From IMG/VR virus record IMGVR_UViG_3300046538_000184, positions 1-58,862 of that record: a stretch of 58,862 nucleotides of DNA. One strand, given 5' to 3'. The translations under genes and the position numbers were made by a program. Of this stretch, positions 24,533-33,036 are shown piece by piece (the stretch's first letter is position 1; every line of letters begins with the position of its first letter). The notes under the pieces were generated by a model. The model did no database searches and was not told the origin of the DNA. It saw only the letters and a list, made by a program, of their open reading frames with translations. Source of the stretch: a virus.

Positions 24533-25618
24533 CTACAATCCAGCTTTCTCGAACGCCAAAGGCTCTAGAGCCTTCATCTCTTCGAGGTTCAGCGGCGCAA
24601 AGTTGCGATCGAGCTGCAGCTCTGAAAATCGCTCAATGCTCAAGCCGCCTTCACGGAACAGCTTGGCGCGTACAGGCCCGATAGCCTTGTCCTGAAACGC
24701 TGCCGGCTGTTGCTTGAGCCAGTCGTAATAGCTGAGATCCGCCCTTACCTGCTGCGCACCGCTGTCGCCGATAGATGCGCGTGTAGCCCCTTCGGCGAAA
24801 AGCGCGCTGAAGCGCGTGACCGCCACTACCGTCGAACGGCAGTTGATGTGGATCGGCGGGCGCGGCCCTTCAGTCAGCTTGAACCGTCGCTTATCGAGCG
24901 TCCGGCACTGGCTGGTCGTCTTCGAATCCAGCGTACTGACCCACTCCACCGACTGCACGACATCGGTGTTCTCCTTTAGCGTCTCCATTCGCGCCTGGGT
25001 GGCGACGTGCTGAACCGCCGTCCGCACGATGGCGCCGGCGTTGCGGTTGGTCGTGGCCAGGATGCCGTCGTTGTACTGGAGCGCCTTGGTGCCGCGGATG
25101 TTCTTGATGATCTGGAAGTTCGTCAGGCCTTCGAAGAGGCCCTGCTTGATCGCGCCTGTGAGGCGTTGCCGCTCGGTGGCGGTGAAGCCATCAATGAACG
25201 ACTTGAGCAGCTTCCCGCCGTCGGCACCACGCACGCTGAGCGGATTGGTGAGGATTGCCGCCCTGATTGCTGCAGCACCTGGCACCGCCGCGTCGAAGGT
25301 CACCCCCACCGGCGCCGCCCGGGTCAAACTGGTCGCTTCAAACTCGGCCTCGTAGTTGGCGATGTCCACCAAGTCGAGGTTCAGCTTCTCGCTGTACCGG
25401 TCGAAGATGCCCAGCAGCAGGCTATCAACCTCGCTCAGCAGCCGCTCCAGGCGGGCGACGGTGTAATCCGTCAGATCCGCCCGGGTCAGCCGCTCACGAA
25501 TCGAGCGGTCGATCTCCTTGAGGAAAGGTGCGAACTTCGCCACCTCCCCCGACTTCAGTTGCTCAAGGAAGACGGCGTGCCGAATCGTGGCATCAAGGAT
25601 CGCTTGGTTTGCCGCCAT
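24533..25618 (-). CDS. Minor head protein (SPP1 gp7 / Mu F-like)
   Basis: A 361-aa protein. The C-terminal half has the head-morphogenesis pattern: RTAVQHVATQARMET, SVEWVSTLDSKTTSQCRTLDKR and PPIHINCRSTVVAV. These bind the portal and are packaged in low copy. It overlaps the portal gene end. Confidence 0.92.
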   Translation of the reverse strand: MAANQAILDATIRHAVFLEQLKSGEVAKFAPFLKEIDRSIRERLTRADLTDYTVARLERLLSEVDSLLLGIFDRYSEKLNLDLVDIANYEAEFEATSLTRAAPVGVTFDAAVPGAAAIRAAILTNPLSVRGADGGKLLKSFIDGFTATERQRLTGAIKQGLFEGLTNFQIIKNIRGTKALQYNDGILATTNRNAGAIVRTAVQHVATQARMETLKENTDVVQSVEWVSTLDSKTTSQCRTLDKRRFKLTEGPRPPIHINCRSTVVAVTRFSALFAEGATRASIGDSGAQQVRADLSYYDWLKQQPAAFQDKAIGPVRAKLFREGGLSIERFSELQLDRNFAPLNLEEMKALEPLAFEKAGL

Positions 25619-27056
25619 TTAGATTTGCCTCGTCGTCGTCATCCAGATCCGGCCCGGTGCTTTGTGCTTCGAGTTCACCCCGAATTTCATCGTCCGTTTT
25701 CTCCGGATTGATCACACCTCGATCGCGCAGGTACTGCCAGAAGTCGCCCTCCGGCAGTTTCCCGCCCTGCACTGCGTTGAACAACGCCGCCAAGATCGTC
25801 GCGTCCAGAGTGATCTGGCTGAAGTCTTGGTTGAGTTTGTAGACCACTTCGCCGGATGCATTCACGAATTCAGCCATCCATTCCAGGCACTGGCTGTAGG
25901 CCTCGCTGACGTTGCTGACCACCAGCGACAGAACGCTGTGTTCGGCGGCGCTGTCGTTGTCGGCCTGGGTGGCGGTCTTCACCGCGCTACCTCGCTCGAT
26001 CAGTCGGGCGCCGAGCGACACCATGTCCTGCTTCTTAGCGTCCATGGCTTCCTTCACAAGCGTATTCGGCTCAGGCTGAGCAAACCCGCATGAGCCATTG
26101 GCAGGAAGCGTCAGCGGCGCCCTGGACCCCACATAGATGCCATTCGCTTCAAGATGGTCGCGCCATGCTTCGTCCAGTCCGGAGATCCAGAACTGCGGCT
26201 GACCAGAGAACCAGACAGAGTCCTCATAGTCCGCGCTGTTGCAGTAGTGACCAATGTTCAGCACCGCCATGTCGTACAGCGGGGCGTCGTCGATGCTGGT
26301 GTCGTTGTTTTCGCTGCCAAGGAAGTGGAACGGGATGATCCGCCAAGGCTGGCCCGCGCCATTCAAGGGGGTGAATGGCGGGATAATCATAGCCGTCTGG
26401 CTTGCTCCCTCTTCCCACACCTCTTGGGTGTAAACGCCGGCCTCGTCCAGGCGCAGCACTCGGTATTGCGTCACCTTTTCGCTGCCGAAGCCATCCTCGG
26501 TGTCGACATCTACGGATTCTTGTAGCACCACCAGGCTCAGCAGATGCTGACCACCGACCTTACGGGTCTTCCAGTTCCTGATCGACTCAGCCGGGTAACT
26601 CGCAACGCTTGCACGCGCGCGTCCAGCCTGTTCATCGGCCTTGCTCACTGTGCCGGCCTGCACCGCTGCATAGTCCACCAGCAAGCCGTGCCGGCCGACC
26701 TCGAGGAGATGCCCGATGACAGACTGCGACTGCTGGTAAACGCTTACGCCCTGCCCGTCGATATCCGTGGACACGTAGTCGAGTGCGCCGGGGACAGTGA
26801 GGGTTGGCCAAGTGCGGAACACCGCGCCGACCAAGCTGTGTTTCGTACGCCCAGTAGCGTTGTAGAACACTGCCCGCTGCTTGTAGGACTTGTACCGCTC
26901 GACGTTTTCACGGCTGGTGTCGTGATGGTTGGGCTTCGGCAAATACACATCGCCGCGAGCCTTTACTGTCTCGGAACCCTTGCACACGTCGCGCACCAGC
27001 CGCCAACGGGACTGTGCCGCGTCGTATTCCGGGCGGGTGTAGGTGACGTCTGCCAT
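25593..27056 (-). CDS. Portal protein (DUF4055 family)
   Basis: The start at 27056 (MADVTYTRPEYDAAQ) overlaps the terminase stop as TAATG; a longer frame exists upstream but overlaps TerL deeply. The 487-aa product has N-terminal RDVCKGSETVKARGDVYLP and a middle with PFHFLGSENND, as in DUF4055 portals. It forms the dodecameric DNA gateway. Confidence 0.92.
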   Translation of the reverse strand: MADVTYTRPEYDAAQSRWRLVRDVCKGSETVKARGDVYLPKPNHHDTSRENVERYKSYKQRAVFYNATGRTKHSLVGAVFRTWPTLTVPGALDYVSTDIDGQGVSVYQQSQSVIGHLLEVGRHGLLVDYAAVQAGTVSKADEQAGRARASVASYPAESIRNWKTRKVGGQHLLSLVVLQESVDVDTEDGFGSEKVTQYRVLRLDEAGVYTQEVWEEGASQTAMIIPPFTPLNGAGQPWRIIPFHFLGSENNDTSIDDAPLYDMAVLNIGHYCNSADYEDSVWFSGQPQFWISGLDEAWRDHLEANGIYVGSRAPLTLPANGSCGFAQPEPNTLVKEAMDAKKQDMVSLGARLIERGSAVKTATQADNDSAAEHSVLSLVVSNVSEAYSQCLEWMAEFVNASGEVVYKLNQDFSQITLDATILAALFNAVQGGKLPEGDFWQYLRDRGVINPEKTDDEIRGELEAQSTGPDLDDDDEANLNGGKPSDP

Positions 27057-28540
27057 TAGCGTGCGAATCCCATTTTGATTGATTTGACCGGCTTCCTTGC
27101 GCTCTTGGCGACAGCGAAGTACCGGAAGGCGTCGGAGCCGTGAGACGTCCAATCGTGAAGCGGTTTGTCTTTCCAGCAGCCGCGCTTGTCGTCCCACTCC
27201 TTGCGATAGTTCTCAAGGCACGCAATGCCCTCCTCGCACTTGGATTCGTCGAAGACGCACTTGGGAAGGATCTCGCGAGCCTGCTCAATGCCATCGTTAA
27301 TGCCGAGCTTGGGAACGACCTGGAAGGTCATGGAGTACTTCTGCCCGTCGATGTCGTAGCCCTCCCGGGCCAGCTCGCGGCGGGTCTTGGCATCGCTGCC
27401 GAACTCGCGGTTGTCGATGTCGTGCGGCCCCCAATGCTCGGAGTAGGTGTAACCCTTGTCCTTGAGCACCTTCATGTAATGCCGCAGACCTTCGCCTGAG
27501 TTCTCGTAGTAATCGATGACGTGGTATTGCTCCCCGACCTGGCGCACGAACCAGATGGCCGTGGAGTCGCCGACGCCGATGTCCCAGAAGGTCATCACCG
27601 GCAGGTGGTCGTTGTTCGGCAGAGCGCCGATACGCTGCCCGGCGTAAAGCTTGTTGAATTGCTGGGCGTAATACGCGCCCTCGATCGACTGCTGGAAGGC
27701 TTCGGCCGGTAGAGAGGGGTATTCCCGCCTCATGTCGTCGCCGAGGGTCTTTTCCTTGGCGGCGTACCAGGCGCGCTGGCCCGGGTTCATCTCGATGCCG
27801 TGTTTCGCGAACAACTCGTTGAAGTAGTCGGTCAGCCGCTGCGGGATGATCGCCTCGTCCGGATCGAGCCAGTAGGCCTTGTTCTCCCACCAGCTGAAGA
27901 AGAACTTCCAGTCCAGCTTGCCGAGCGGCGTGCCGGACAGAAGCTGCTTCTCGGCGCTCTGCGAGTAGTCGAAGAAGTAGCCGGCCCGGCCCTCAGCCGT
28001 CGATTCAATCGTGACGAAACAGTCAGTGGCCACCGCTTCGAAGGCGCCGGTGACGATCTCACGCGCCTTGTGCGGAAACTTGGCGCAAATCTTCCCGAAT
28101 TCGGAGACGTGCAGGTAGCGCAGCGTGCCGCCCCGGAACGAGGTGCTGACGTAAAGTGAGCCGCCCTTGCTGAACACCAGCTCGCCGGCGGCGTCGTTGC
28201 TCGCCGGGTTCGCCGCGCGGATCTCTTTCGGCAGGTTGTCGTAGGCGTACTTCACCTTCTCCCGGAACAGGCGTTTGGCGTCGTTCAGGGTATGGGCGAT
28301 CAGCGCGCACTTGGCCGACTCAAATAGAGCGGCGTCGAGCTGGATGATGCAGCATTCAGTGGTGAAGCCAAGCTGTCGAGCCTTCAGGATGATGTTGCGG
28401 GTGTGCATCCCGTCGAAGTATTCAATCTGCTCGTCCGTCATCCGGAAGCGAGTTTTCTTCCCCTGCTTGTCGGTGATGAAGTAGAGATTGTTCAACCGCC
28501 AACGCTTATCCCGGAGCAGCTTCATGTGCTCGGGCTTCAT
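27056..28540 (-). CDS. Large terminase subunit TerL
   Basis: A 494-aa packaging motor. A deviant Walker A is at residues 53-60 (KARQLGFT) and a Walker-B-like HVSEFGKI follows. The nuclease domain shows the acidic set: FWDIGVGDST, HDID and a C-terminal SHGSDAFRYFA. It pumps and cuts DNA with TerS and the portal. Confidence 0.96.
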   Translation of the reverse strand: MKPEHMKLLRDKRWRLNNLYFITDKQGKKTRFRMTDEQIEYFDGMHTRNIILKARQLGFTTECCIIQLDAALFESAKCALIAHTLNDAKRLFREKVKYAYDNLPKEIRAANPASNDAAGELVFSKGGSLYVSTSFRGGTLRYLHVSEFGKICAKFPHKAREIVTGAFEAVATDCFVTIESTAEGRAGYFFDYSQSAEKQLLSGTPLGKLDWKFFFSWWENKAYWLDPDEAIIPQRLTDYFNELFAKHGIEMNPGQRAWYAAKEKTLGDDMRREYPSLPAEAFQQSIEGAYYAQQFNKLYAGQRIGALPNNDHLPVMTFWDIGVGDSTAIWFVRQVGEQYHVIDYYENSGEGLRHYMKVLKDKGYTYSEHWGPHDIDNREFGSDAKTRRELAREGYDIDGQKYSMTFQVVPKLGINDGIEQAREILPKCVFDESKCEEGIACLENYRKEWDDKRGCWKDKPLHDWTSHGSDAFRYFAVAKSARKPVKSIKMGFAR

Positions 28541-28541
28541 G

Positions 28542-29141
28542 TCAGGCGTCCTTCGATAGTTCGTCCATCATCTTCGAGAGTTCGTCGGCTTCGTCCGTCT
28601 TCTCTTTCTCGTCCAGGCTGTATGCCTGACGCTCCAGCACCTGCAAGTTTTTCATTGCAGAGGAAAGCTGGAAAAGCGTTTTGGAATTGCTTGGCAGACC
28701 CACAGCGGCAAGCATCGATGCACGGCGCATGCCGCTGTTGTCTTCCGAGGTCTCGGCCTCGATGTCTTCTTCGATCTCTTCGCGGCGCTGGATGGTGGTC
28801 ATCAGATCATCCATCAACAGGTTCGCGAGGATCGTCGCCTTGCGAATGTCGCGACGGTGGCTGCGAACCACCCGCGCGCCTTCTTCTGCGGCCTCTTCGA
28901 TGATCTCAACGTCGAGTTCGCAGTTCGCGCCTTGGTCGTTGCGAACCTCTCCGCGAACCAGCTTGCTGCGAACCTCTTTTCGTACCTGGTCAGAAAGGTC
29001 TCTCGCCCATCCAAGGCTCTTGGCCTTCTTCCTGATTGCGGTGTCGCTAACGCCTTGGCGCTCTGCGATGGTTCTGATGGAAAGCGAACCCGCCCGGTAG
29101 GCACGTTCGATTGCCTCCCAGTCGGGTTGCTTAGCTGTCAT
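28542..29141 (-). CDS. Small terminase subunit TerS
   Basis: The start at 29141 (MTAKQPDWEAIE) follows a GAGGT Shine-Dalgarno. An N-terminal helix-turn-helix (SLSIRTIAERQGVSDTAIRK) is followed by an oligomerisation coiled region and an acidic tail. It recognises the packaging site and hands DNA to TerL, one base away. The cos or pac site was not identified. Confidence 0.88.
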   Translation of the reverse strand: MTAKQPDWEAIERAYRAGSLSIRTIAERQGVSDTAIRKKAKSLGWARDLSDQVRKEVRSKLVRGEVRNDQGANCELDVEIIEEAAEEGARVVRSHRRDIRKATILANLLMDDLMTTIQRREEIEEDIEAETSEDNSGMRRASMLAAVGLPSNSKTLFQLSSAMKNLQVLERQAYSLDEKEKTDEADELSKMMDELSKDA

Positions 29142-29190
29142 GTTTGTTAACCTCAAACGCTCCAGATCTGGTGCCTGGAGCAGGGCACGA

Positions 29191-29574
29191 TTAGGGCAAC
29201 GTCTCTATGTCGTGATCGGAAGCATTCACATAAACGCTGATGAATTTTTCTGCGTCCGGGTCAGCTTCTTGTCGCGCTTTGTTAGCCGCCGCAGCGGCTT
29301 TCGCTAGCAGCACTAACTCGTCCTGACCGAATGCCACACCTCCCTCCTTCTCGTCCTGCTTATCAATACGCGAAGTTTTAACCACTTCGGGATCAGTCCC
29401 ATTGCTCACAAGATGGATCAGATCACCGCTGGGCGTCCGAATGGCGTGGGTACGGCCCTCCTGAATCAAAGGGGCTGGCTCGATTGAATATCCTGGGATC
29501 GCGGCAACGGCATCAAGCACGTTGTCAGCCCCCCAAATGCTAGCGTTACGAAAGAACTTTTCATTTTCCGACAT
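29191..29574 (-). CDS. Hypothetical protein between terminase and Acb2-like gene (127 aa)
   Basis: The start at 29574 (MSENEKFFRNASIWG) follows a GGGAG Shine-Dalgarno 8 nt upstream. It is a soluble protein with an Ala-rich helix (LAKAAAAANKARQEA). No domain is recognised. Its place in the early late operon suggests an accessory gene. Confidence 0.65.
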   Translation of the reverse strand: MSENEKFFRNASIWGADNVLDAVAAIPGYSIEPAPLIQEGRTHAIRTPSGDLIHLVSNGTDPEVVKTSRIDKQDEKEGGVAFGQDELVLLAKAAAAANKARQEADPDAEKFISVYVNASDHDIETLP

Positions 29575-29668
29575 GCTACAACTCCCTATGGAGATCACTG
29601 GTAGGTAGCATATAAGGGGCAAAGCAGCTTATTTCAATGCCAAGAAACGGTGGCCATCTAAAACGCCC

Positions 29669-29899
29669 TTAGATAAATGGGTCGGCTGGCTTGGCGATCG
29701 AACGCACGAACCACATGAAGCCCTGCTGCAGGTTAGTTTTGGCCAAGGCCAGCAGCCGCGGGTCAACGCCCTCGATCTCGCCGATCTGCTTGAACAATTC
29801 GCCAGCATCAGCCTCCAGAGCCTTGATCGAGTTCATGCCGTCGATTTCGGACTGGGTCAGGTCGCGGTAGCCGGTGATCTTTTTGTGCTGGTTGTCCAT
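29669..29899 (-). CDS. Acb2/Tad1-hairpin-like anti-CBASS cyclic-nucleotide sponge
   Basis: The 76-aa protein starts at 29899 behind GAGGAG. It opens MDNQHKKITGYRDLTQSEID and ends NLQQGFMWFVRSIAKP, with two helices joined by a short turn. This is the pattern of the Acb2 family, small phage proteins that sequester cyclic di- and trinucleotides to shut off CBASS immunity. It lies between holin and terminase, an accessory slot. Identification is from family memory, not a search. Confidence 0.78.
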   Translation of the reverse strand: MDNQHKKITGYRDLTQSEIDGMNSIKALEADAGELFKQIGEIEGVDPRLLALAKTNLQQGFMWFVRSIAKPADPFI

Positions 29900-29921
29900 G
29901 CTGCTCTCCTCGTCGCGTGTC

Positions 29922-29958
29922 GCGACACAATTTGCTGATTCGCGAAACGTGTCGCGAC
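29922..29958. promoter_or_regulatory. Paired-palindrome site, copy 1 of 3
   Basis: GCGACAC, 20 bp, then GTGTCGCGAC. Two TGTCGCGAC-type palindromes lie about 32 bp apart between holin and the Acb2-like gene. The same layout with exactly 20 bp of spacer occurs at 35515-35551 and 45749-45785. Confidence 0.6.
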
Positions 29959-30291
29959 TTACTCTGCCTTGCGGCTCGGCAACTTGAAATCCGTCACCCG
30001 ATCCGCAATGTTGCGGATCTTCTCCACGCCCAGGAAGCCAACCCAGCCGCCGGCGAAGGTGGCCATACTCTGAGGCAGGCCGAAGAAGTCCAGGCCGCTG
30101 ATGATGGTCAACGTCAGGCCGCCGCAAATGGCGCCCTCCACCAGCATCTGGCGACGAGTACCGCCACCGTATGTGATCCGCAACACGGCCATGGCGCAGG
30201 ACAGCGCAGCCGCATAGAGGATCGGCGAATGCTGGCTCAACCACGCAAGCGCTATCGCCCATGTGTCTGGTTTGTCTGGCATGTTTGGCAT
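29959..30291 (-). CDS. Holin (lambda-type, three TM segments)
   Basis: The start at 30291 (MPNMPDKPDTWAIAL) follows GGGAGGAA. The 110-aa protein has hydrophobic segments near residues 22-37, 48-66 and 72-86 and a polar C-terminus, matching phage holin families with YGGGTRRQMLVEGAICG. It opens the late operon, unusually far from the endolysin and spanins. Confidence 0.85.
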   Translation of the reverse strand: MPNMPDKPDTWAIALAWLSQHSPILYAAALSCAMAVLRITYGGGTRRQMLVEGAICGGLTLTIISGLDFFGLPQSMATFAGGWVGFLGVEKIRNIADRVTDFKLPSRKAE

Positions 30292-30377
30292 CTCGGTTCC
30301 TCCCGCACTGGGAGCATGGATAGAAAACCGTTCTGCATAGAAACCACTTGCAAAACGACTTTCAATATGAGTGATAA

Positions 30378-30406
30378 AATATGAACTCACCAAAATGAGA
30401 GTTCAA
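30378..30406 (-). promoter_or_regulatory. Candidate late-operon promoter with operator-like dyad
   Basis: On the minus strand TTGAAC (-35, 30401-30406), 17 bp, CATATT (-10, 30378-30383). Embedded in it is TGAACTC-N10-GAGTTCA (30382-30405). It points at the holin and the whole morphogenesis operon. Inferred from sequence only. Confidence 0.5.
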
Positions 30407-30408
30407 AA

Positions 30409-30612
30409 ATGTCAGTGAATAAAATTACATTTCAGAAGCAATGCGGCAGCATTCTCGAAATTCCAGTTGCCTACTGCGAACTTCACGAGGAATCGTTGCT
30501 TGATTACGCTTACAGGACCATTTGCGCTAGCGAAGGCCTTCGGCTAAAGGTCGGGGGTAGCTGTGAAGCCGCCCTCAAAGAAAATGGAATTACAAATATT
30601 CGGCTCAGCTGA
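30409..30612 (+). CDS. Small hypothetical protein divergent from the late operon (67 aa)
   Basis: A 67-aa soluble protein starting 3 nt after the operator-like dyad of the candidate late promoter, on the opposite strand. The Shine-Dalgarno is weak. No domain is recognised; it is AT-rich. It may be an accessory gene or a local regulator. Confidence 0.5.
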   Translation: MSVNKITFQKQCGSILEIPVAYCELHEESLLDYAYRTICASEGLRLKVGGSCEAALKENGITNIRLS

Positions 30613-30836
30613 ATTATCCAAATAGGTGCGCTCGTCTTTCCGAGCTGTCGGCAAAGGCCTTCTCAACGTCGACGCCCCTTTGCATCGATCTCGCTGATCC
30701 AGTCTCGCGCCACTCCACAAGCATGTGAGGTCAGAGTGCGCGGGCTGCTGGCGTTCATTCCGTACGTCGCACTATCCGGCTATCGACGTCCAGGTCTTCC
30801 CGAAGGCGGTCCTGGCTACAGGTAAATTCAAGGCAT
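30613..30836. other. Non-coding stretch, possible gene remnant
   Basis: No convincing gene. A minus-strand frame at 30663-30758 could encode 31 residues (MNASSPRTLTSHACGVARDW...), which reads like the C-terminus of a decayed phage gene; it has no Shine-Dalgarno. Confidence 0.4.
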
Positions 30837-30867
30837 AAAAAAGCTCGCATTGAGCGCGAGCTTTTTG
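30837..30867. terminator. Bidirectional intrinsic terminator
   Basis: AGCTCGC (30842-30848) pairs with GCGAGCT (30856-30862), with an A run before and a T run after, so it can stop transcripts from both sides. Confidence 0.8.
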
Positions 30868-30885
30868 TGGTTTCTAGAAAGCTAT

Positions 30886-31215
30886 TTAATCGGGGTAATT
30901 TCGATCTGCGTGAAGCAGGCCATGGCCAACCGGCGCATAAGTCAGAACTTTAATGCTGAATTCGGACAGCCACTCTTGCTTCAAATCCTCGATTTTCAGA
31001 GTGGCCTGATAAAGATCTTCATTGTCCAAATCATTCACTTCCGCGATCCACCCATAAGCTGGGCGTGAATTTAAGATCTGAGCCAACAGTTCGGAATCGG
31101 CCTTGCTTACTAGCATGAACTCGAAACCAGGTGCAGTCGGTCCGAATTCCTCGGTAGTTACAATCCAGTGCGGCTCTTGCCCCTCCGGCGCCTGGGTTAC
31201 TACGTATTTGCTCAT
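30886..31215 (-). CDS. Hypothetical protein (109 aa)
   Basis: The start at 31215 (MSKYVVTQAPEGQEPHW) is chosen over an upstream Met because a GGAGAGAAGAC stretch precedes it. The protein is soluble and acidic, unrecognised, and has its own terminator (30837-30867). It is one of two stand-alone small genes between the late regulator position and the holin. Confidence 0.6.
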   Translation of the reverse strand: MSKYVVTQAPEGQEPHWIVTTEEFGPTAPGFEFMLVSKADSELLAQILNSRPAYGWIAEVNDLDNEDLYQATLKIEDLKQEWLSEFSIKVLTYAPVGHGLLHADRNYPD

Positions 31216-31266
31216 GTCTTCTCTCCGTGAGTTGAGGAAAGACAATATCAAATTATCCGCGGGCAC

Positions 31267-31292
31267 AAAAAACCCGGCGCGGTGGCCGGGTT
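31267..31292 (-). terminator. Intrinsic terminator
   Basis: On the minus strand AACCCGGC and GCCGGGTT flank a short loop, followed by six Ts; it ends the 96-aa gene. Confidence 0.65.
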
Positions 31293-31322
31293 TCTTCACT
31301 CAAGCATGTCTCAAGCAATTAG

Positions 31323-31613
31323 TCAGACTGCGCTCTTATGCTTGTCATCCTCAAGAAGCAGCGTGTTGGTCGTACCAACACAAATCGCCTGCGGCGAATC
31401 GCTCGAAGGATAGGAAAAAAGATTTCCTGTGGAGCTAATGGTTGGCCGGTAGAGGTTGCCATGGGCAATACGATCAGCCAGGCCTTTTTCTGCGCAATAG
31501 GCAACAAGAGAGACACCATAAGTGACTCGCCAAAGATCCTTGTGCCCAGCCAAGGGTGAAACATCCTCTTTGATCGAGGATGCGGAAACTAGTTCTAGCG
31601 TGTAAGTAGACAT
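31323..31613 (-). CDS. Hypothetical protein (96 aa)
   Basis: A soluble 96-aa protein opening MSTYTLELVSASSIKED, unrecognised. It is flanked by two similar terminators, so it appears to be an independent transcription unit and probably an accessory gene. Confidence 0.55.
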   Translation of the reverse strand: MSTYTLELVSASSIKEDVSPLAGHKDLWRVTYGVSLVAYCAEKGLADRIAHGNLYRPTISSTGNLFSYPSSDSPQAICVGTTNTLLLEDDKHKSAV

Positions 31614-31658
31614 TCAACTCTCCCTGAAAAAAGAGAGCTTAGTCTGCCTAGAAGAAAC

Positions 31659-31684
31659 AAAAAACCCGGCGCAGTGGCCAGGTT
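31659..31684 (-). terminator. Intrinsic terminator after the late-regulator-position gene
   Basis: On the minus strand AACCTGGC-loop-GCCGGGTT (one mismatch) is followed by six Ts. It is a near-copy of the terminator at 31267-31292. Confidence 0.6.
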
Positions 31685-31777
31685 CGCTTGTCACTCCTCG
31701 ATACGCGCAGGAATGACAGGATGGGTGAATAATGCGACATGGCGACATGACATTGCAAGCCTTTTTGAGGGACTATT

Positions 31778-32458
31778 TCATGCCGCCTCGCTTTCCAGCA
31801 CCCCTACTGCTTCAAGCATGTGTTGCGCCTCGACCAGAGCCTCGTTCACAAGCGATTCCAAACCCTGCTTGATGGCCTTGTTCCAGCGCTGGTACGTGCG
31901 CTCTGTAAGCCCTTGGGAATCCCAGTTCGTCATGTCGTAGTTCGAATGAGCCAGGACGATCATATCGCCGGGCTTGTCTTCTGCGACGGTGCGCGCATGC
32001 CAGTTGGCCCGGGCAACGTCAGCATCTGCTGCCGCGTTGCGCCAATCCCACTGCCCTTCCTCCTTGTTCTCCCGATGCTTTGGCGCCTTGATCTGAGTTA
32101 CCGAGCGCTGAATGCCTTTCAACTGCTGCGGAACCGCCCAGACCAAGACGGCCTGTTGCGTGAAGCGCTGCGGTGCTGGGGTCTTCACCACGACTACCAG
32201 CCGACCGATGGAGTCGATCTTGCGGCCACGGTGCGTGCTGTACTTCGCGACGAGGGCGTTCCAGTGCCTCGGGGAAAGCTGAGCGTGCAGGAGCTTGTGC
32301 ACGATGCAGTCAGCCAACAGCGCGGCATCCTTCCCAGATATCTCGCCCTTGAGCTTGCTGGCCTGCACTCGAGGCTCGACGTTGCATCCGCCGGAACTGT
32401 TGATCGTCTCGGCGGCCAAGGCCCGGACTACTGCTGAGATCACGTTGTGGTAATTCAT
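31778..32458 (-). CDS. Hypothetical protein in the Q (late antiterminator) position
   Basis: The start at 32458 (MNYHNVISAVVRALAAE) overlaps the NinG stop (ATGA). It is a 226-aa, mildly basic protein with HWNALVAKYSTH near residues 65-76, a Trp-rich region, and WDSQGLTERTYQRWNKAI at about 180-197, resembling a DNA-binding helix-turn-helix. In lambda this position after the nin genes encodes Q. Assignment is by synteny only. Confidence 0.6.
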   Translation of the reverse strand: MNYHNVISAVVRALAAETINSSGGCNVEPRVQASKLKGEISGKDAALLADCIVHKLLHAQLSPRHWNALVAKYSTHRGRKIDSIGRLVVVVKTPAPQRFTQQAVLVWAVPQQLKGIQRSVTQIKAPKHRENKEEGQWDWRNAAADADVARANWHARTVAEDKPGDMIVLAHSNYDMTNWDSQGLTERTYQRWNKAIKQGLESLVNEALVEAQHMLEAVGVLESEAA

Positions 32459-33036
32459 GCTGCAGCCCTCTTCAGTTCGCGGGTCTTGGCTCGGTATTCG
32501 GCCTTGATGGTTTTCATTTCTTCGACGGTATGCTTGCGGGCCTGGTGCGGTCCTTCCAGCCAATCGACCTTTTCCGGACCGATCAGCTGCAGGAGCGAAC
32601 GCCTGTAATGGACCAAGTTGCCAGACAGGTGCGTGTTGCATGGCGCGCATTGCTTCCACACGTTGATCGGTTCGAATCGCAGCTCGGGGTTTGCTCCCAC
32701 AGAGCGATAGTGTCCAGCGTGGTATTGGCCTTCATGGTGGCGACCGCAGCTCACGCAAGGGCGATCGGAATCACGCAGGCGGACCCACTCGTTGAACGCG
32801 GCCTGGGCTTCGCGCATGTGCTCCGCCCTGCTCTTCAGCTTCTCCTTACGGACTTTGATCTCGCGGCGCTCGCACTGGTCGATCGCCTTGCGAGCTTTCT
32901 CTTGATGACGCGGGGCATCAATTGCTGCACATGCCGGACTGCATACGGCCTGCCCCATCCGCGACGGGAGGAATGAGGCCCTGCAGGTATCGACGCGACA
33001 TTTCTTCGGTTTCGGCTGCTTCCTTGCGATCGTCAT
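32455..33036 (-). CDS. ninG: NinG (Rap) recombination endonuclease
   Basis: A 193-aa protein with the NinG pattern: CRVDTC and CSPACA cysteines at the N-terminus, a long basic helix, then WVRLRDSDRPCVSCGRHHEG and YHAGHYRSVG with CAPCNTHLSGN. In lambda, NinG/Rap is a structure-specific Holliday junction endonuclease. It overlaps NinB by 4 nt. Confidence 0.93.
   Translation of the reverse strand: MTIARKQPKPKKCRVDTCRASFLPSRMGQAVCSPACAAIDAPRHQEKARKAIDQCERREIKVRKEKLKSRAEHMREAQAAFNEWVRLRDSDRPCVSCGRHHEGQYHAGHYRSVGANPELRFEPINVWKQCAPCNTHLSGNLVHYRRSLLQLIGPEKVDWLEGPHQARKHTVEEMKTIKAEYRAKTRELKRAAA

Noticed and set aside
29900-30262. An N-terminal extension that would make the Acb2-like frame 197 aa
   Set aside because: It would run antisense-like through the holin gene in another frame; the 76-aa start has a strong GAGGAG and matches family length.
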